A stretch of 64,000 nucleotides of DNA from Acidobacteriota bacterium (GTDB taxonomy: Bacteria; Acidobacteriota; Terriglobia; Bryobacterales; Bryobacteraceae). Below the pieces are notes generated by a model. The model worked only from the letters and a program-made list of their open reading frames with translations. It was not told where the DNA came from and ran no database searches. The DNA is taken from contig JANXXI010000087.1 of assembly GCA_025350695.1 (NCBI GenBank), positions 1 to 64,000 on the forward strand, in the 5' to 3' direction. Below, piece after piece: positions 15,935 to 27,093 of the stretch (its first letter is position 1; every line of letters starts with the position of its first letter). The translations under genes were made by a program, and so were the position numbers.

Positions 15935-18247
15935 ATGCGAATACGTCTGTCTGTTGCCTTCGTCGGCTCAACACTAATCAGTTATTCAGTTCAGGCGCAG
16001 AGTGCTACTGGCTTCAACCAGACGGTGACGCCGGTCCTGAACAAGACGTGTACGCCGTGCCATAACGACCGGTCGGCGGCTGGCGGACTGAACCTCGGGC
16101 TTTTTACCGTCCCTACTTCAACCACAGATCAGCGCGACGGATGGGAACGCATCATCCAAAAAGTGCGAAATGGCGAGATGCCTCCAAAGGGTGTTCCGAG
16201 GTCAGCGCCAGAGCTTGATGGCATGATGAAGTTCATTGAAGGCGAGTTTGCGCGGGCGGACAAAAACGTTAAGCCTGATCCGGGCAGAGTGACGGCGAAG
16301 CGGTTGAACCGGAACGAATACTCGAACACGATTCGAGATCTGTTGGCGATTGATTTTCGCGCCGAGAAGGATTTTCCGACCGATGATTCCGGCTACGGCT
16401 TTGACAACATCGGCGATGTTTTGACCATCTCTCCCATCTTGATGGAAAAGTACTTGACGGCGGCGGAACGCATCGCCGCGCGGGCGATTGGGGCTGATCC
16501 GATGCCGAAGCCGCTTGAGGCGGAATACTCGAAGAAGAACAGCAATATTCGCCGGCTGGACCGCAGCAATGTTGAGGCTTCACATCGCATCGATTTCGAT
16601 GGGGAGTATGTGGTCCGCTTCGGCTTCCCCGGGGAACGGGCGAGCGATGCCAAGCCTGTGGATATGGGTTTTTGGATGGACGGCAAACTGCTGCGGACGA
16701 TTAAGGTGGAAACGCGGCCTTCGGGTTTGGTTTACTTCAACCCTTACTCTGAAGAAGAGATCCGCATCGATTTACCCGAGGGCGATCACGTGTTTCGCGC
16801 CGGGTTCATCAATGATGAGTTCGTAAAGAAGCTGGAAGATAAAGAAGCCTTCAGCGATAAGAAGAACAAGTTCATCGGCATGATCTCGTTCCTTGGTCCG
16901 CACGCTTCAAAAGGTGAGAAGCCTAGCCGTAAGAAGATTCTAATTTGCGATCCGAAAACCGGGGATGTTTGCGCGGAGAAAATTATCGCCGAACTGGCGC
17001 ACAAGGCTTATCGCCGCCCAGTAACCAAGGCGGATACAGCTCCGCTAATGAAATTTTATAGGATGGCGAAGACCGAAGGGCAGACGGCCGAGCAGGGGAT
17101 TCAACTTGCGATTCAGGCGATGTTGGTTTCTCCTCATTTCCTGTTCCGCATTGAACACGATGCGAAGCCGACCGATGCCACCGCGGTCCACAAGATCACG
17201 GATGTTGAGTTGGCGACCCGGTTAAGTTATTTCCTGTGGAGTTCAACGCCGGATGATGAACTTTTGCGCTTAGCGGAAGCAGGTAAGTTGCGAGCGGCCG
17301 TGCCCGTGCAGGTCAAGCGAATGATGGCCGATGAGCGCGCCTCGGCGCTGGCTAGTAATTTTGCCGGGCAGTGGCTTGAGATCCGGAATTTGGACAGCAT
17401 CAAACCCGACCCCCAAAAGTTTCCCACCTGGTCTCCAGAACTGCGCGACGCGATGAAGACGGAGACGCGGATGTTCTTTGAATACATGCTGCGCGAGAAC
17501 CGTCCGATGGGCGAGTTCATTGACGCGAAGTTCACCTTCTTGAATGAGCGTCTGGCAAAACATTACGGAATTAATGGAGTGGAAGGGCCTGAGTTCCGGC
17601 GCGTCGAGCTTACCGATGATCAACGGGGTGGAATTTTGAGCCACGGCAGTGTTCTGGCTGTTTCAAGCTACCCAACGCGAACCTCTCCGGTGATTCGCGG
17701 CAAGTATATCTTGCAAAACATTTTGGGAACGCCGCCGCCACCGCCGCCGCCTGATGTTCCGCTTTTGAATGAAGAGGAAGTCGGCACTGCCGCATCGCTA
17801 CGCAAACAGATGGAGAAGCATAGGACGAATGCCGTTTGCGCCTCTTGTCACGACAAGATGGACGTGTTGGGATTTGGTCTGGAAAACTACGATGCTATTG
17901 GCAAGTGGCGCGCCAAGGACGGCAAGTTTGATTTGGATGTGAGTGGAACTTTCCCGAATGGCAAGTCGTTCGCTACTCCCGCTGAGATGCGGACGCTGCT
18001 GAAAGAAGACACTCCAATGTTCGTGCGCTGCATTACGGAAAAAATGTTGACATACTCGTTAGGGCGGGGCTTGGAACGCTACGATAAGCGGACGATTGAT
18101 GAGATTGTAGCGAAGTTGTCGAAGTCGAACTACCCGTTTCAAAGTTTGATTCTGGAAATTGTGGACAGCCTGCCGTTTCAGATGAGGCGTGGCGAACTAA
18201 TTACGAGCGAGCAAAAAGTAAGGGCGAAGGAGATTGCACAACGATGA
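15935..18247 (+). CDS. DUF1592-type exported dihaem protein (DUF1587/1595/1592/1588/1585)
   Basis: Large exported protein of the planctomycete/acidobacterial cytochrome class, function unknown. A signal peptide (about 1-22, ending VQAQ) precedes a cytochrome-like segment with CTPCH near residue 39. The domain order is standard for the class. DUF1587 is at about 122-190 (RLNRNEYSNTIRDLL) and DUF1595 at about 350-410 (AYRRPVT). DUF1592 is at about 425-550 (RLSYFLWSSTPDDEL). DUF1588 is at about 565-660 (GGILSHGSVLAVSSYPTRTS and a PPPPPPP run), and includes a second haem motif, CASCHDKMD, near residue 635. DUF1585 is at about 680-755 (MLTYSLGRGLERYD). It overlaps the following DUF1552 gene by four bases (ATGA), and this pairing is typical of the class. 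The two proteins probably act together in the periplasm. Confidence 0.92.
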   Translation: MRIRLSVAFVGSTLISYSVQAQSATGFNQTVTPVLNKTCTPCHNDRSAAGGLNLGLFTVPTSTTDQRDGWERIIQKVRNGEMPPKGVPRSAPELDGMMKFIEGEFARADKNVKPDPGRVTAKRLNRNEYSNTIRDLLAIDFRAEKDFPTDDSGYGFDNIGDVLTISPILMEKYLTAAERIAARAIGADPMPKPLEAEYSKKNSNIRRLDRSNVEASHRIDFDGEYVVRFGFPGERASDAKPVDMGFWMDGKLLRTIKVETRPSGLVYFNPYSEEEIRIDLPEGDHVFRAGFINDEFVKKLEDKEAFSDKKNKFIGMISFLGPHASKGEKPSRKKILICDPKTGDVCAEKIIAELAHKAYRRPVTKADTAPLMKFYRMAKTEGQTAEQGIQLAIQAMLVSPHFLFRIEHDAKPTDATAVHKITDVELATRLSYFLWSSTPDDELLRLAEAGKLRAAVPVQVKRMMADERASALASNFAGQWLEIRNLDSIKPDPQKFPTWSPELRDAMKTETRMFFEYMLRENRPMGEFIDAKFTFLNERLAKHYGINGVEGPEFRRVELTDDQRGGILSHGSVLAVSSYPTRTSPVIRGKYILQNILGTPPPPPPPDVPLLNEEEVGTAASLRKQMEKHRTNAVCASCHDKMDVLGFGLENYDAIGKWRAKDGKFDLDVSGTFPNGKSFATPAEMRTLLKEDTPMFVRCITEKMLTYSLGRGLERYDKRTIDEIVAKLSKSNYPFQSLILEIVDSLPFQMRRGELITSEQKVRAKEIAQR

Positions 18248-19584
18248 TTACCCCGAAAGCACTGCCACGGCGGACATTCTTAAGAGGTTTGGGAGCGGCG
18301 ATTGCGCTACCCGTGTTGGACGCCATGGCTCCGGCATTTGCCAGCCAACTACCGGGCAAGGCGCCGGTACGCATGGGCTTCGTTTATGTGCCCAATGGCA
18401 TGGACATTCGCAATTGGACTTTGGACTACGAGGGCAAGTTGCAGGGGCTTTCCCGCATCATGGCGCCGCTTGAACCCTTCAAAGAAGACATGATTGTGTT
18501 CGGTAATCTGACGCACAACAATGGACGGGCGTTGCTCGATGGCGCGGGCGACCATGGCCGCTGCTGCGGATCTTACTTAACTGGCGTGCAGCCAAAGAAG
18601 ACGGCGGTGGACATTCACTGCGGCATTTCTTGCGATCAGATCGTCGCCAACCAGATTGGGAATCAGACACGTTTCCCTTCGCTTGAATTGGGCATGGAAG
18701 ATGGGCGCCAAGCCGGCGATTGCGATTCAGGATATTCTTGCGCCTATACGAACAACTTGGCGTGGCGGAGCGAGACACAAGCGCTGCCTCCGATTCTTGA
18801 TCCCCGAGCTTTGTTTGAACGGCTATTTGGCGTGGATGCGGGGTTGACGCCGGAGCAGAAATCGCGCCGCAACAAATTTCGCCGCAGCATTTTAGACTTT
18901 GTCACCGATGATACGAAGAAGCTTGAGGGGAACCTTGGGCCGACGGATAAGCGTAAGTTGGACGAGTACCTTTCGTCGATCCGTGAGATTGAACGGCAGT
19001 TGGAACGGGCCGAAAAAGATAATGCGCAAATTGATCCGCATATGGCGAAACCTTACGGCATTCCTGCTGATTTCGCCGAACATTTCAAGCTGATGACCGA
19101 TATGTTGACCGTGGCGATGCAGGCCGATTTGAGCCGCGTGTTTACTTTCCTTGTCACGCGCGAAGGCACCTCCAGATCGTATCGTGAATTGGGAATTCCA
19201 GATGGGCATCATCCTTTGACGCATCATCGCAACGAACCGGCGCTAATGGAAAAAGTTAGCCAGATCAACACCTATCATGTGAAACAGTTTGCCGGTTGGG
19301 TGGAGAAGTTGAAGAGCATTAAGGAAGGCAACAGTTCTTTACTTGATAATTCGATGATTGTCTATGGCGCCGGTCTCACGGACGGCAACCGGCACAACCA
19401 TGAAGATCTTCCGACGGTGATGGTGGGCAAGGGCGGAAACTACTTCAAGACCGGACGCAGGGTTGTGGTTCGCCGAGAAACGCCAATGTCGAATCTGTTC
19501 CTATCGATGATGGACCGAATGGGCGTTCATGCTGAGCATTTCGGTGACTCCACTGGTCCTGTCAATGGCCTGAACCTGGGTTAG
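18244..19584 (+). CDS. DUF1552 exported protein with Tat signal
   Basis: Secreted protein of the DUF1552 family, function unknown. The N-terminus has a twin-arginine signal (PRRTFLRGLGAAIALPVL), so the protein is probably folded before export and may carry a cofactor or metal. Family hallmarks are FVYVPNGMDIRNW near residue 45, GDHGRCCGSYLTGV, LELGMEDG and NRHNHEDLPTVMVGKGG near the C-terminus. The family is usually encoded beside DUF1592-type cytochromes, as here with a four-base overlap. DUF1501, a distantly similar sulfatase/phosphatase-like fold, plays the same partner role for DUF1549/1553 at 23-27 kb. The nucleoside-hydrolase-like gene follows after nine bases. Confidence 0.9.
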   Translation: MITPKALPRRTFLRGLGAAIALPVLDAMAPAFASQLPGKAPVRMGFVYVPNGMDIRNWTLDYEGKLQGLSRIMAPLEPFKEDMIVFGNLTHNNGRALLDGAGDHGRCCGSYLTGVQPKKTAVDIHCGISCDQIVANQIGNQTRFPSLELGMEDGRQAGDCDSGYSCAYTNNLAWRSETQALPPILDPRALFERLFGVDAGLTPEQKSRRNKFRRSILDFVTDDTKKLEGNLGPTDKRKLDEYLSSIREIERQLERAEKDNAQIDPHMAKPYGIPADFAEHFKLMTDMLTVAMQADLSRVFTFLVTREGTSRSYRELGIPDGHHPLTHHRNEPALMEKVSQINTYHVKQFAGWVEKLKSIKEGNSSLLDNSMIVYGAGLTDGNRHNHEDLPTVMVGKGGNYFKTGRRVVVRRETPMSNLFLSMMDRMGVHAEHFGDSTGPVNGLNLG

Positions 19585-19593
19585 TTTTACTTT

Positions 19594-20646
19594 ATGCAAT
19601 TTCCACAAGGTAAGCCGCCGGTCGGCATCATTTTCGATTCGGCAATGGGTAGCCGTATCGACGATGTTCTGGCGATGGCTCTAATGTACGGCCTCGATGG
19701 CAAGAACGAAGCGCGCGTGGTGTCGGTCAGTTCGAGTAGATCGAATGTTAGTTCGGCGGCAATGTGCGAGGCGATCGGGCGTTTCTATGCGGGGGCGGCT
19801 AGTGGGGATTTTGGTTTCGTCGGACGGCTGCTCCCGGTAGGTCTGGCGGCGGACGGGCGTATTGGCGATGAGACGCCGTTGGTGACTGTCCCGCTGGCGA
19901 AGAAGACCGAAGACGGCAAGCCTGTCTACAATCATGGAATACATTCTTTGATGGATACGGCGGATACCCCCGCGCTTCTGCGGAACGCCTTCACCTCGCA
20001 ATACGATCAAAACTGCATTGTTGTGTTGGCTGGGCCGGCGACGAATTTGGTGCGCATGCTTGGGTTGCCCGATGCTAAGGATTGGATTACGCGCAAGGTG
20101 CGGATGCTGGTTGTAGTGGCTGGTGACTTTGCGGGTGGGCCGGCGGAGTTCAACGTCAAGGCGGACATCGCATCGATGCAAAAGCTATTTGCTGAGTGGC
20201 CGACGCAGATTGTGGTGGCTGGAGCGGAGCTTGGGGCTTGGTTGAAGTATCCGGCCTCGAGCATTGAGACGGACTTTGCTTACGCAAAGGATCATCCGGT
20301 GGTGGATGCTTACCGAGCGTTTCGGGCTATGCCTTATGACGCGGCGGCTCCGGGTGTGGCGGCTGTGCTGGCGGCGATTCGGCCTAAGGAAAATTACTTC
20401 AAGATGTCGCCTTCGGGCGTGGTAAAAGTGCTGGCGGATGGGCGGACGGAGTTTGCTCCATCGGCTACGGGGAAGCATCAGTATTTGGTTACTGATCCAG
20501 AGCAGAAGGAAAAGGTGCTGAAGGTGATGGTGGAACTTGTGAGCGCTAAGCCTGTGCCCAAGGCTCCCCGGTTCCGTCGGCCTGTGGATAAGAAGGCTGT
20601 GGATCCGGCTAAGGCTGTTGTGCCGGATACGGCTCCGAAGCCTTGA
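19594..20646 (+). CDS. Nucleoside hydrolase-like protein with altered metal-binding motif
   Basis: Member of the inosine-uridine nucleoside hydrolase fold, which normally cleaves N-ribosyl bonds using a calcium ion held by an N-terminal aspartate cluster. The cluster here reads FDSAMGSRIDDVLAMAL near residues 14-30. Related proteins read D-[ST]-D-[MI]-G-N-D-x-D-D, so the third-position aspartate is alanine and N-D is S-R, while the final D-D pair remains. The C-terminal ligand aspartate appears as MPYDAAAPGVAAVL, with tyrosine where histidine is usual. There is no signal peptide. The C-terminal 50 residues are rich in Pro, Lys and Val. It lies nine bases after the DUF1552 gene and is probably in the same operon. 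It may have lost or changed activity. Confidence 0.75.
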   Translation: MQFPQGKPPVGIIFDSAMGSRIDDVLAMALMYGLDGKNEARVVSVSSSRSNVSSAAMCEAIGRFYAGAASGDFGFVGRLLPVGLAADGRIGDETPLVTVPLAKKTEDGKPVYNHGIHSLMDTADTPALLRNAFTSQYDQNCIVVLAGPATNLVRMLGLPDAKDWITRKVRMLVVVAGDFAGGPAEFNVKADIASMQKLFAEWPTQIVVAGAELGAWLKYPASSIETDFAYAKDHPVVDAYRAFRAMPYDAAAPGVAAVLAAIRPKENYFKMSPSGVVKVLADGRTEFAPSATGKHQYLVTDPEQKEKVLKVMVELVSAKPVPKAPRFRRPVDKKAVDPAKAVVPDTAPKP

Positions 20647-20652
20647 TTTTTG

Positions 20653-20671
20653 CCGAGCCACTTTGGCTCGG
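20653..20671. terminator. Hairpin between converging genes
   Basis: A perfect 7-base stem CCGAGCC-acttt-GGCTCGG lies six bases after the nucleoside hydrolase-like stop. The flanks are T-rich before and ATTT after, so it is a plausible but not classical terminator. Confidence 0.45.
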
Positions 20672-20710
20672 AGATTTCCGCGCAAATGGGGATCGTTTCC
20701 GGTACCTCGA

Positions 20711-20755
20711 CAGTCGGGCCAGGGGGCCCTCCGCGACCAGGGGGGGCCGCCCTAC
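20711..20755 (-). repeat. Interspersed palindromic repeat, copy C (reverse, diverged)
   Basis: Read on the minus strand it begins GTAGGGCGGCCCCCCCTGG and continues to GGCCCGACTG, matching the order of blocks in copies A and B. It contains GGGCC-aggg-GGCCC. The TAG stop of the minus-strand Fe-S gene is part of its first bases. Confidence 0.5.
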
Positions 20756-21849
20756 CGCAGACTAGAATGGTTCATCTCTGATCTATGACTTGTTATTTGC
20801 ACCAGTCTTTGTTGAGGCGCTTTTGCTGAGACGTTTTCCAACTTCAGGACGCCGCGGGGGCAGACTTCGGCGCATAGTCCACAGCCAACACAAGATGCTC
20901 GCGTGAAGCTTTGGTTGGATTGCGCATAGGACCGCACGTCGATCCCCATCTCACAATATTTCGAGCACATGCCGCAGGAGATGCACATGTTCTTCTTGAC
21001 TGTGATTCGGTAACGGCCAACCTTTTGAACCAGTCCGAGCAGCGCCGCCATGGGGCAGAAATTGCGGCACCAGACGCGGGTTCCGCCTAAAGGATAGAGG
21101 CCAACGCCAACCACCCCGGAGAGCATCGTTCCGACGATTAGTCCGTAGAACGATTGGAACTTGTAGGTGAATGCCGCGAGGTCCGGGTGCTTGGGTCCGA
21201 TTGCGTACGTCGTGAAAAGGAGTGCCGTAAGCGTGATGCAAATGCCGAGCACCGTGTAAATGCTAGCGCGTTCGAACTTCCAGGCTGTGGTGGATTTATC
21301 GGAAAGGTGACGGAACGGCTCCCCGGCCGTATTGGCAAGTCCGCCGCAGCCGCACACCCAACTGCAGTACCAGCGCTTGCCGAAGAAGGCTCCTAATATG
21401 GGGACTAGAATTAGCGATCCGGCGAAGCTATAAAGGATGATCGGCAGGGGGTAGTGGAAGATGGTGTTGGGCGTGAGGTAATCGAGTTTTAGCGGCCAGA
21501 AGTAGGAGAAATAATATTCGGGTTGGTGGATGGCTTTTAGAAATTGCGGCAAGGCGAAGGCGAGGATCGATTGGACGAACATCACCACGCACGTTCGAAC
21601 GACTTGGTATTTGTTGTGGCGGTATCGGCGGATGACGAAGATGCCGCCGGCGACTACCGCGATGGTGTAAATGAGCCCGTAGAGGGTCCACTTGCTATCG
21701 AGCCCGATGGCCTTGGCGACGGGTGTTAGCCCTTCGGTGAAATAGAGGACCAGGTAGAAACTGGTCAGCAGGGCGGCGAGGAGCCACGCGGAGATACCGC
21801 GATTCGTAATGTCGTGAGCAAAGCGATCGTAAGTTGTTTGGCGAATCAT
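20752..21849 (-). CDS. Membrane-bound 4Fe-4S protein, NapH/NosR-like
   Basis: Polytopic membrane iron-sulfur protein likely to carry electrons between a cytoplasmic donor and a membrane or periplasmic acceptor. Five or six membrane helices span about residues 15-250. Between them are WCSWVCGCGG and WCRNFCPMAALLG; NapH/NosR proteins usually have C-x3-CP at both places, and here the first is C-x3-CG. The C-terminal part (about 285-345) has two ferredoxin clusters, CISCGMCSKYCEMG and CVGCGLCAEVCPRG. The ATG at 21849 is chosen because it overlaps the upstream FAD gene's stop (ATGA). A longer open frame extends upstream but reads through the FAD gene. Its stop codon falls in repeat copy C. Coupling to the FAD protein suggests a two-part NAD(P)H-to-membrane electron path. 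Confidence 0.85.
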   Translation of the reverse strand: MIRQTTYDRFAHDITNRGISAWLLAALLTSFYLVLYFTEGLTPVAKAIGLDSKWTLYGLIYTIAVVAGGIFVIRRYRHNKYQVVRTCVVMFVQSILAFALPQFLKAIHQPEYYFSYFWPLKLDYLTPNTIFHYPLPIILYSFAGSLILVPILGAFFGKRWYCSWVCGCGGLANTAGEPFRHLSDKSTTAWKFERASIYTVLGICITLTALLFTTYAIGPKHPDLAAFTYKFQSFYGLIVGTMLSGVVGVGLYPLGGTRVWCRNFCPMAALLGLVQKVGRYRITVKKNMCISCGMCSKYCEMGIDVRSYAQSNQSFTRASCVGCGLCAEVCPRGVLKLENVSAKAPQQRLVQITSHRSEMNHSSLR

Positions 21850-23126
21850 CGGGGACTCCTGGACTGGTTGAAGTTTGATTGGGCTTCGGCGAGGGGCAAG
21901 GTGCAGAATTCGCCGTCGAACTGGGCTTCCGCTAGGTGGTCTATGACGTATTGGGGCGCGCGGCGTTCGGTGATCCAACGCTCGAAAAATTCGTGGTTCC
22001 AACGGGAGCCCAGCATGTTGAAGGCGGTGACTGCGGAGTCGCGCCAAGTGATGCGGATGCTGGCTTCGGCGCCGGCGAAGGGATGGAAGAAAGTCTCGGA
22101 ACCGGGGGCGTTGGGTTGGCCTACCGTGGTGAACTCAATCTCGAAGAACTTTGAGCTGTTGTAGAAGATGGGGGGCTGATAGGCGATTGAATCGCCGAGC
22201 ATGGATTTTGCGGCTAGTTCACCTTGGCGTTTGGCGCTGTACCAGATTTGTTCGACAAGTGGCTTTCCCTGGGCGAGTTCTATTTCGGCGCAGTCGCCGG
22301 CGGCCCAGACTTGGGGGAGGCTTGTAAGGAAGGCTGGGTTGGTGAGGATGCCTCGCTTAGTAGCCGGCGGTGTTTTGACTTGGGTGAGCCATTCAATGGC
22401 GGGGTGAACACCGATGGAGACTCCCAGCAAATCGAGTGGATACTGTTTGCCGGAGGTTGATGTGATGCCGGTGAGTTTTCCAGCGGTATCGGATTTGATT
22501 TCGGCTACGGATTCTTCGAGGTAGACGTTCACGCCGTGATGGCGGATGTGTCCGGTGACTATTGCTGCTTCTTCCTTGTCGAGCGCCGCGGGCCAGTACC
22601 AGGGTTCGCGGACGAAGAAATCGACTTGCATGCCATGGTGAGTGAGGCATTCGACTAGTTCGATTCCGATTAGTCCTCCGCCTGTGACGGCTGCCTTGCC
22701 GCCTAACTTGGTCCATTTTTCGAGACTTTCGAGATCTTGGAGGGTGACGAAGTTTACTAGGCCTGCTTTCACGGCTGCGGCTCCGGGAACGGTGAGTTGA
22801 TTGGGGCGGGAGCCGGTGGCTAAGAGGAGCGCGTCGTACTGGATGGTTTGGCCGGTGTCTAACGTTAGAGTGCGGGTGGTGGCGTCGAGGTTTGTTACCC
22901 AGGCTCGGATGCGGTTGAACTTCTGTGCGTCGTAGACTTTGCGTTCGAGAGGTTCAAGGTCGCGAAGGCTCATGCGATCCATGAAGGCGTACATCAGAGC
23001 GGTGCGGGAAAAGAAGTAGTCGCTCTCTCCGCTGATTAGGGTGATTTGTGCGGAGCGGTCGCGCTCGCGTATGGTTAACGCGGCGGTGATGCCGGCTACT
23101 CCGTTACCGATGATTATGTGGTGCAT
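21846..23126 (-). CDS. FAD-dependent pyridine nucleotide-disulfide type oxidoreductase
   Basis: Cytoplasmic flavoprotein of the rubredoxin/ferredoxin/nitrite reductase FAD family, expected to take electrons from NAD(P)H. The FAD dinucleotide-binding motif IIGNGVAGITAAL is at residues 5-17. A second Rossmann motif, AVTGGGLIGIELVE, lies near residue 150 and should bind NAD(P)H. ALLLATGSRP precedes it, and the FAD-closing motif VWAAGDCAEI lies near residue 285. No redox-active CxxC is present, so it is not a thioredoxin-type reductase. The C-terminal 100 residues are an extra domain including IRITWRDSAVTAFNMLGSRW. Its stop overlaps the start of the polyferredoxin membrane gene, its probable electron acceptor. 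Confidence 0.86.
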   Translation of the reverse strand: MHHIIIGNGVAGITAALTIRERDRSAQITLISGESDYFFSRTALMYAFMDRMSLRDLEPLERKVYDAQKFNRIRAWVTNLDATTRTLTLDTGQTIQYDALLLATGSRPNQLTVPGAAAVKAGLVNFVTLQDLESLEKWTKLGGKAAVTGGGLIGIELVECLTHHGMQVDFFVREPWYWPAALDKEEAAIVTGHIRHHGVNVYLEESVAEIKSDTAGKLTGITSTSGKQYPLDLLGVSIGVHPAIEWLTQVKTPPATKRGILTNPAFLTSLPQVWAAGDCAEIELAQGKPLVEQIWYSAKRQGELAAKSMLGDSIAYQPPIFYNSSKFFEIEFTTVGQPNAPGSETFFHPFAGAEASIRITWRDSAVTAFNMLGSRWNHEFFERWITERRAPQYVIDHLAEAQFDGEFCTLPLAEAQSNFNQSRSPR

Positions 23127-23205
23127 GGTCTCTTAATGTGTATACGGGTTGGAGCGGGAATTATTCCGGGGTGGGTGGATTTGTCGGTAACTGGGCAGGC
23201 TGGCG

Positions 23206-23250
23206 AGGGGGCCGCCGCAGACCAGGGGCAGACCAGGGGGTCTGCCCCAC
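23206..23250 (-). repeat. Interspersed palindromic repeat, copy B (reverse)
   Basis: Positions 23228-23250 are the exact reverse complement of 3855-3877. The palindromic GGTCTGC block is duplicated here, giving GGTCTGC-CCCT-GGTCTGC on the minus strand. It lies between the FAD gene start and the DUF1549 gene. Confidence 0.75.
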
Positions 23251-23337
23251 TTTTGCACAATGGGATTTTCGCAGAAGTAATGGGTATTTGTGGGTGGTGC
23301 ATCTTTAGGATAAAATTACGTTAGTCCTTATCATTCC

Positions 23338-25722
<2,385 letters not shown>

Positions 25723-25730
25723 GGTTTTCT

Positions 25731-27080
25731 ATGATTCCAACACTTTCAAGACGCGCATGGATTGAGTCGGCCTTTGGAGCCACGGGACTTTCGGCCCTGA
25801 TGTCGCACGAGGCATTTGGCGCGGCGCCGCTGGGTCCGCATTTTGCTCCGAAAGCGAAGCATGTGATCTTTTTATTCATGACGGGAGGGCCGTCGCAGAT
25901 GGATATGTTGGATCCGAAGCCGGCGCTTGCCAAGTATCAGGGACAGAGGCCGTCGACGGTGGATCTGCGGACGGAGCGCGTGACTGGCGGGTTGCTGCCG
26001 TCGCCTTTCGAATTCAAGAAGTATGGCAAGAGCGGGATTGAGGTAAGTGAACTGTTGCCGAAGTTTGGGTCGGTGATCGACGACGTTTGTGTTTTGCGCG
26101 GGGTGTATACGTTCAACCCGACGCATACTCCGGCGCGTAGTTTGATTCATTCGGGAAACATTACGGCGGTGCGGCCCAGCATGGGGGCTTGGATTTCGTA
26201 CGGGCTTGGTTCGGAGAATAAGAATCTGCCGGGGTTTGTGGTGCTGAGTCCCGGGAACGGTGGCGGGTCTTTGTGGCGCGCGGGATTTTTGCCGGCTGAG
26301 CATCAGGGAACGCAGTTCAACAATGCCGAGACTGAACCGGACAAGATGATTCGCTACTTGAAGAATCAGCATCTGGATGCGGCGGCACAGCGAAAGCAGA
26401 TGGACTTGGTGCAGGCGCTGAACAAGGATCATGCGGATTCGTTTGGGGTCGATGCTTTGCTGGAGGGCCGGATCAAGGCGATGGAGACAGCTTATAGCAT
26501 GCAGATGGAAGCGTCGGACGTGTTTGATGTGCGCAAGGAGCCGGAGGCGATTCGCGAGGAGTACGGGAAGACGGAGTTTGCCAATGGATGCCTTCTCGCG
26601 CGGCGGTTGGTGGAGCGCGGCGTGCGGTACATCCATGTTTATTATGGGTCCGGGCAGGTTTGGGACGACCACACTTCGATTAATAAGAATTTGAAGAAAC
26701 GGTGTCCGGATATGGATCAGGCGTCGGCGGCGTTGATTCGGGATTTGAAGCGTCGCGGATTATTGGATGAGACGTTGATCGTGTGGGGCGGGGAATTTGG
26801 ACGGACGCCGGTGTCGGAGAATGGCGATGGGCGGGATCATAATCCGTATGGGTTCACGATGTGGATGGCTGGTGGCGGGGTGAAGGGCGGGATGGTGCAT
26901 GGGGCGACGGATGAGTTTGGGTTCAAGGCGGTTGAGGGGCGGGTTTCGATTCATGATTTGCATGCGACGATTTTGAATCAGTTGGGGATTAATCATGAGA
27001 AGCTGACGTACCGGTATGCGGGGCGGGATTTTAGGCTGACGGATGTGAGTGGGGAGGTGGTGCGGGAGATTTTGGTGTGA
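25731..27080 (+). CDS. DUF1501 exported protein
   Basis: Secreted protein of the DUF1501 family, with a fold related to alkaline phosphatases and sulfatases; substrate unknown. The N-terminus LSRRAWIESAFGATGLSALM resembles a twin-arginine signal. Hallmarks are KHVIFLFMTGGPSQMDMLDPKP near residues 43-64, RSLIHSGNI, IHVYYGSGQVWDDH and WGGEFGRTPVSENGDGRDHNPYGF, the last holding likely metal ligands. ATG 25731 is chosen because GAGG lies six bases before it; a GTG at 25719 overlapping the previous stop is also possible and would add four residues. It forms an operon with the DUF1549/1553 gene, paralleling the DUF1592-DUF1552 pair. The remains of an AbiTii gene begin 13 bases after its stop. Confidence 0.92.
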   Translation: MIPTLSRRAWIESAFGATGLSALMSHEAFGAAPLGPHFAPKAKHVIFLFMTGGPSQMDMLDPKPALAKYQGQRPSTVDLRTERVTGGLLPSPFEFKKYGKSGIEVSELLPKFGSVIDDVCVLRGVYTFNPTHTPARSLIHSGNITAVRPSMGAWISYGLGSENKNLPGFVVLSPGNGGGSLWRAGFLPAEHQGTQFNNAETEPDKMIRYLKNQHLDAAAQRKQMDLVQALNKDHADSFGVDALLEGRIKAMETAYSMQMEASDVFDVRKEPEAIREEYGKTEFANGCLLARRLVERGVRYIHVYYGSGQVWDDHTSINKNLKKRCPDMDQASAALIRDLKRRGLLDETLIVWGGEFGRTPVSENGDGRDHNPYGFTMWMAGGGVKGGMVHGATDEFGFKAVEGRVSIHDLHATILNQLGINHEKLTYRYAGRDFRLTDVSGEVVREILV

Positions 27081-27093
27081 GGGGAGATCATCG

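Noticed and set aside
21850-22047. 66-codon upstream extension of the Fe-S membrane protein
   Set aside because: It reads through the FAD gene in another frame and is Arg/Pro/His-rich. ATG 21849 overlaps the FAD stop (ATGA), which is the better start.
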